Part shown: positions 61,001-64,000 of the stretch, one piece after another | Layout of the letters: every line of letters begins with the position of its first letter | Position numbering within the stretch: position 1 is the stretch's first letter | Assembly: GCF_019083965.1 (NCBI RefSeq) | Contig: NZ_JAHRCY010000002.1 | Coordinates: 310,001 to 374,000, forward strand | Direction of reading: 5' to 3' | From: Catellatospora tritici | GTDB lineage: Bacteria > Actinomycetota > Actinomycetes > Mycobacteriales > Micromonosporaceae | DNA: 64,000 nt | Notes under the pieces: generated by a model | Told to the model about the DNA's origin: nothing | Database searches by the model: none | What the model saw: the letters and a program-made list of their open reading frames with translations, nothing else | Translations under genes and position numbers: made by a program

Positions 61001-62886
61001 TGATGTCGGTGCTGGTCACCCGGCAGGCCACCGCCGACGGCACGCAGCCGCCCGGCCACGTCGAGGTCATGGGCGGCACCGGCACGGCCGGGGTGCTGTT
61101 GGCGGCCCCGGCGGCCCTGGCCGCGCTCGCGGCGACCGCGGGCAACGCGTCCGACATCATCCTGACCGCCGCGCTCGGCGGGGTCAGCATCGCGCTGGCG
61201 GCGTTCGCGGCCGCCCGCAGGCACGTCGCGCCGTACCTCGGGTGGTGCACCGTGGGCGTGGCCGTGTCGAGCACGATGGTGGCGCTGCTCGCGCTGCCCA
61301 CCGGCCACCCCGCCGGGGTGTACGCGGCGGCCGCGGTGCTGCTGGTGGTGCTCGCCGAACTGCTGCGCACCACCACCCGCGCCCAGCTCGGGCTGGCGCC
61401 CGCGCCCCCGCGTCAGTGGCGGCGGCGCGGGGAGTTCACCGGACCGCAGCGCTGGCGGATCAGCTTCGACGGCAGTGCACAGCTGATCGAGCGAACCCGC
61501 AACTGGCCGTCGTACCCGGGCGCCATGGCCGTCGCCGCGTCGGTCGCGCCCGCCGTGATCGCGCTGGTGTCGCTGGCCCCGGCGCTGCAGGCGGCACTGA
61601 TCCGGCCATACGAGAGCCTCGGTGCCATCTGGCAGGGCCCGCCTCCGCCCGCACCCAGCTCCGTCGACGTCGCCGCCGCCCTGACCGCGCTGCTGCTCAC
61701 CGTCGCCGCCGCGATCGCCGCGGTCGGGTTCGGCGGCGGTCCGACCCGGGCCGTCTCCGTGGTCGTGCCCGGCGCCGCGATCACGCTGCTCATCACCCCG
61801 GTCAGCCTCGACCTGGCCTGGCCCGCCGGGGTGCTCGCGGCCCTGGCGGTGTTCACGGTGTGCATGCTCAGCGTCGCGCTGACCGACCCGCCGTCGAGCG
61901 ACGACAGCGACCGGGCCGTCCGCGCGGCCCGGGTCGCGGTGCTGCTCATCGGCCTCGTCGCGGGCGGTGCCGGGCTCGCGGGCGCCCTGGCCACCGCTGG
62001 GTTGACCATCTTCACCTTCGGCGGCGCGATCGCGGTCGGGGCGGCCGCCGCCCTGGGCGGGCAGTCGCAGCCCGCGCGCATCCTCGGCTGGCTGGGCGGT
62101 GCCGTGGCCGCCGAACTGTTCGTGCTCACGGTCAGCCTGGAGATCGGGGCGCGGCCCGAGTGGTCGGCGTTCGGCGTGCTGGCGGTCGGCGCCGTGCTGA
62201 TCGTCGGCACCGCGCTGCACCCCCGCTTCCAGCGCCCGGAGGCGCTGCGCGAGGCCAGCGCGGTCGAGTGGGCCGGGTACGCCGCCGGAGCGATCGGTTT
62301 GGCGCTGGCCTCGCGGTCCACCACCCACGCGGCGGCGCTGCTGGTCGGCTGGGGTGCGGTGCTCGGCATCGCGGCGACCCGGGCGCAGCGGCCGCAGCTG
62401 GAGCGGCGCATCCTGTTCTGGGCGGCGGCGGCCAGCGAGATCGCCGCCTGGTGGCTGATCATGCGGACCGCGGCGGTGGCGCTGCCGGAGGCGTACACGC
62501 TGCCGTTCGCGCTGCTCGCACTCGTCGTCGGCCTGCTGGAACTGCGTCAGCGTCCGCGACTGGGCAGCTGGGCCGCATACGGGCCCGCGCTGATCGCGGC
62601 GTTCGGACCCACGGTGATCGTGGTGCTGGTGACCGACACCAACCCGATCCGCGAGGTCGGGCTGCTGGTGGCGGGCATTCTGACGCTGATCCTCGGCTCC
62701 CAGCGGCGGCAGCAGGCGCCGGTGGCGATCGGCGCGGCGGTCACGGTGATCACCGCGCTGCACGCGCTGACGCTGGTGGGCTACACCTGGCTGGGTGTCC
62801 TGATCGGCGGCATTGTGCTGATCATCCTGGGCGCCAACAACGAACGCCGCCGCCAGGCCACCGACCGCTACAACCAGATGCGCTGA
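58009..62886 (+). CDS. Giant polytopic membrane protein (SCO7613 C-terminal-domain type)
   Basis: The 1625-residue protein starts with a zinc-ribbon-like CSMCGRLRDPAQRCPHCG (four Cys in two C-x-x-C pairs), then a charged coiled segment (EDVRLSGERKKLSGKLQ), a Pro/Ala/Gly-rich linker (about 85-165) and more than 30 hydrophobic helices to the end. This matches large actinomycete membrane proteins annotated with an SCO7613 C-terminal domain, whose function is unknown. A GGAGGTTGCC site precedes the ATG. Antisense frames across it are artefacts of GC content. Confidence 0.85.
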   Translation: MAADSECSMCGRLRDPAQRCPHCGNTPAVLGDEVARLTKAIADMNAEDVRLSGERKKLSGKLQAAIYQRDILMHEEAERQKKGAPKQRRWIPRPPGVKAPTAATEPGPAAAEPATVPFGAGQAAQAGDPGAPTVPRQPVGAAGQGPGGPPTRPRVAPLSQPSGPPPEASPREVQNVMLVLGSLLLAIAAVVFAVVALSNVAPQLRLGVLALATLALLGVAPQLVRARLTSTAESLAAVGLALLPIDGYLLVQVVNRGEAGPLVAGLVFAVTAAVALGYHRLTRLTTPRYVVVLAAQPVLPLLAYGMVKGPAGWAVVLTGVAAQNAVLARAVELSKVPERNPIGWSAYWLRELIWVLHGLAVGGALVYGVAALLTANTVPSVLLAGLALLAAAATGLLGALMLRRQPLSEVAAAAMVLAVIGSAARVAVVTLPGRALVVIAAVVALTGLAVRAVPAAIRRGPQLAATVALGVLALFTVGAALRAALALPVAARPVWHADTAAFTAEVVRRAGSPGWSLAATAALLAIAAALALPPAYRREAAVAAAALAALSAPASFGLSWAAGQWLLVAAAVAVLAVGIGAGAVVLIRTTTGPDTPDAEPWGASTQRSARAYVLATVTLAAAALSVALAEQAATAAVLAALTVAGVLLAMGPRVVVAPPEAAVLGDTAAGIAAFSAPGAIGVGVLTLFPLAGQAAALACAQLACAATLGLVAARLVSQRRIGPPLAVGAGLGTLLVAGAAFVATGASTLDAAVGALLLFAAILLALAPSIDSGRRVDRLLDGADIASGAVTIALIAALGRIAYQVVPQAWLVVAAAIVLVVAMAVRSLPEELRRGPAAGTGVAGAVLIVVAGYPALAGGVRALARPGELWSAQLAPADTTVGFGWQGPVALLVLAAAAAVVLPAPRNYHVAAVAVVLATVGTPAALGWPWWAPIVLGLTIATGYAIAAVIAQDARAGYTRLAVAVAVSLHALGASLVRPWTTTAALAMVALVSAALVLMSVLVTRQATADGTQPPGHVEVMGGTGTAGVLLAAPAALAALAATAGNASDIILTAALGGVSIALAAFAAARRHVAPYLGWCTVGVAVSSTMVALLALPTGHPAGVYAAAAVLLVVLAELLRTTTRAQLGLAPAPPRQWRRRGEFTGPQRWRISFDGSAQLIERTRNWPSYPGAMAVAASVAPAVIALVSLAPALQAALIRPYESLGAIWQGPPPPAPSSVDVAAALTALLLTVAAAIAAVGFGGGPTRAVSVVVPGAAITLLITPVSLDLAWPAGVLAALAVFTVCMLSVALTDPPSSDDSDRAVRAARVAVLLIGLVAGGAGLAGALATAGLTIFTFGGAIAVGAAAALGGQSQPARILGWLGGAVAAELFVLTVSLEIGARPEWSAFGVLAVGAVLIVGTALHPRFQRPEALREASAVEWAGYAAGAIGLALASRSTTHAAALLVGWGAVLGIAATRAQRPQLERRILFWAAAASEIAAWWLIMRTAAVALPEAYTLPFALLALVVGLLELRQRPRLGSWAAYGPALIAAFGPTVIVVLVTDTNPIREVGLLVAGILTLILGSQRRQQAPVAIGAAVTVITALHALTLVGYTWLGVLIGGIVLIILGANNERRRQATDRYNQMR

Positions 62887-62952
62887 CCGCACCGCCCGAG
62901 GCCGCCTCATCGGGGTGCGCGGGGCCGCGCCCGAGCCGGCGGCCGTCCGACA

Positions 62953-63453
62953 TCAGAGGGTGGCGCGCAGGGCCTTGTCCTTCTCGGCGACCAGTTCCGT
63001 GAGCGAGTGGGCGTAGTCGGTGAGCTTGGCCCGCAGCGTGGCGTCGTGGATGCCGAGCATCCGCACCGCCAGCAGCCCGGCGTTGCGCGCCCCGGCTATC
63101 GACACCGTCGCGACCGGGATCCCGGCGGGCATCTGCACGATGGACAGCAGCGAGTCCATGCCGTCGAGGTACTTCAACGGCACCGGCACCCCGATCACCG
63201 GCAGCGGCGTGGCCGAGGCGACCATGCCGGGCAGGTGGGCCGCCCCACCCGCCCCCGCGATGATCACCTTGAGGCCGCGGTCGGCGGCGGCACCGGCGTA
63301 CTCGAGCATGAAGTGGGGCGTACGGTGCGCCGACACGACCCGCACCTCGAACTCGACGCCGAACTCGGTCAGCGCCTCGGCCGCGCCGCGCATCACCGGC
63401 CAGTCCGAGTCCGAGCCCATGATCACCGCGACCTGCGGAGCCGCCTCGGTCAT
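62953..63453 (-). CDS. purE: N5-carboxyaminoimidazole ribonucleotide mutase
   Basis: The 166-residue PurE has [34 protein letters not shown] (catalytic His), [20 protein letters not shown] and [25 protein letters not shown]. It moves the carboxylate of N5-CAIR to give CAIR in purine synthesis. Its start overlaps the purK stop by 4 bases, the standard purK-purE operon order. Confidence 0.97.
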   Translation of the reverse strand: MTEAAPQVAVIMGSDSDWPVMRGAAEALTEFGVEFEVRVVSAHRTPHFMLEYAGAAADRGLKVIIAGAGGAAHLPGMVASATPLPVIGVPVPLKYLDGMDSLLSIVQMPAGIPVATVSIAGARNAGLLAVRMLGIHDATLRAKLTDYAHSLTELVAEKDKALRATL

Positions 63454-64000
63454 CCCATCGCCTTTCCGTAGGTGAGCCAGTGCGCCGCGCGGGCCGCGCG
63501 GGCCCGGCAGTCGGCGAGGTCGGCGCCCAGCGCCGTGACGTGCCCGATCTTGCGGCCGGGCCGGGTCTGCTTGCCGTACAGGTGCACCTTGACGCCGGGT
63601 TCGGCAGCCATCAGGTGGTGCACCCGCTCGTCGACGCCGATGCCGCCCTCGGGGCCGCCGAGCACGTTGACCATGGCCACGGCCGGGGCGGCCAGCGACG
63701 TCTCGCCCATCGGATAGTCGAGCACGGCCCGCAGGTGCTGCTCGAACTGCGAGGTGCGGGCGCCTTCGATGGTCCAGTGGCCGGAGTTGTGCGGCCGCAT
63801 CGCCAGCTCGTTGATCACGAGCCCGTCCGGCGTCTCGAACAGCTCCACGGCGAGCATGCCGACCACGCCCAGCTCGTGGGCGATGCGGATGGCCAGCTGC
63901 TGCGCCTCCAGCGCCGCGTCGTCGGACAGGTCCGGCGCGGGCGCGAGCACCTCGACGCAGATGCCGTCGCGCTGCACCGTCTCGACGACCGGGTAGACCG
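63450..64000 (-). CDS. purK: N5-carboxyaminoimidazole ribonucleotide synthase, 5' part beyond the window
   Basis: The visible 183 residues are the C-terminal part of the ATP-grasp enzyme Pur[66 protein letters not shown] and [20 protein letters not shown]. It carboxylates AIR to N5-CAIR with ATP and bicarbonate. The frame is open to the right edge, so the start is outside. It is coupled to purE by ATGA. Confidence 0.96.
   Translation of the reverse strand, partial: VYPVVETVQRDGICVEVLAPAPDLSDDAALEAQQLAIRIAHELGVVGMLAVELFETPDGLVINELAMRPHNSGHWTIEGARTSQFEQHLRAVLDYPMGETSLAAPAVAMVNVLGGPEGGIGVDERVHHLMAAEPGVKVHLYGKQTRPGRKIGHVTALGADLADCRARAARAAHWLTYGKAMG

Noticed and set aside
57919-62910. A 1663-residue minus-strand frame opposite the giant membrane protein
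   Set aside because: It is a GC-driven mirror frame rich in Arg, Gly, Gln and His, with no domain, while the plus strand encodes ordered membrane helices.

Overview
The window is high-GC actinomycete DNA: coding third positions are almost all G or C, GTG and TTG starts are common, and genes often overlap by ATGA or GTGA. The right flank (acyl-CoA dehydrogenase, UDP-glucose dehydrogenase, a giant SCO7613-like membrane protein, purE, purK) and the intergenic palindromes at the left suggest the order Micromonosporales. That placement is inferred from gene content, not from a marker gene.

Three zones can be seen. (1) Positions 1 to about 13.4 kb hold ordinary chromosomal genes: VOC-fold proteins, TspO, Dps, a YCII protein, an ABC exporter, an MBL-fold hydrolase, a secreted subtilase, a LuxR-type ATPase regulator and an orphan HsdR_N nuclease-like protein. 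(2) About 14.1 to 54.8 kb is a dense biosynthetic island of roughly 39 genes. (3) About 54.9 kb to the end returns to housekeeping genes. The island is bracketed by two direct copies of the 3' end of an acyl-CoA dehydrogenase gene (13814-13857 and 54939-54982, 38 of 44 bases identical). The left copy adjoins a long G/C homopolymer tract that may be an assembly artefact.

The island looks like an unusual hybrid pathway. One module (15.0-20.7 kb) has an AurF-like diiron N-oxygenase, a class II tRNA-synthetase-like amino acid:carrier-protein ligase, a nitronate monooxygenase, an O-methyltransferase, a carrier protein and a condensation-domain protein with a degenerate active site. No NRPS adenylation domain is visible anywhere in the window. 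A second module on the minus strand (20.7-25.2 kb) has an ArsR-type regulator, an overlooked 22-residue peptide gene with a strong ribosome binding site, a very stable hairpin, an asparagine synthetase with a C-terminal PqqD/RRE-like domain, and a second AurF-like oxygenase. This is the arrangement of a RiPP precursor and its modifying enzymes. A third module (41.9-46.9 kb) has a phytanoyl-CoA-type dioxygenase, a condensation protein, a nucleotidyltransferase with its own PqqD-like tail, a peptidyl carrier protein, a CCA/poly(A)-polymerase-type nucleotidyltransferase and an unknown protein, all tightly coupled. A free-standing PqqD protein lies at 39.4 kb. A fourth module (47.1-52.6 kb) has a DRE-TIM aldolase/lyase, a KAS III-like enzyme and a KGD-type 2-oxoglutarate decarboxylase/dehydrogenase paralogue.

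The island also carries an unexpected set of nucleotide enzymes: four P-loop nucleotide-type kinases, a dCTP deaminase, a PEP-synthase-like dikinase, and a uracil-DNA glycosylase fused to a novel tandem 9-residue repeat domain. This suggests that the product or its target is nucleotide-like, with DNA repair as possible self-protection. Control is probably through an LmbU/HrmB-family activator. Four near-identical 18-bp palindromes (consensus TGTCCCGCCGGCGGGACA) lie in the island and contain the core known for LmbU. A XRE/NB-ARC regulator and the ArsR-type regulator add further control.
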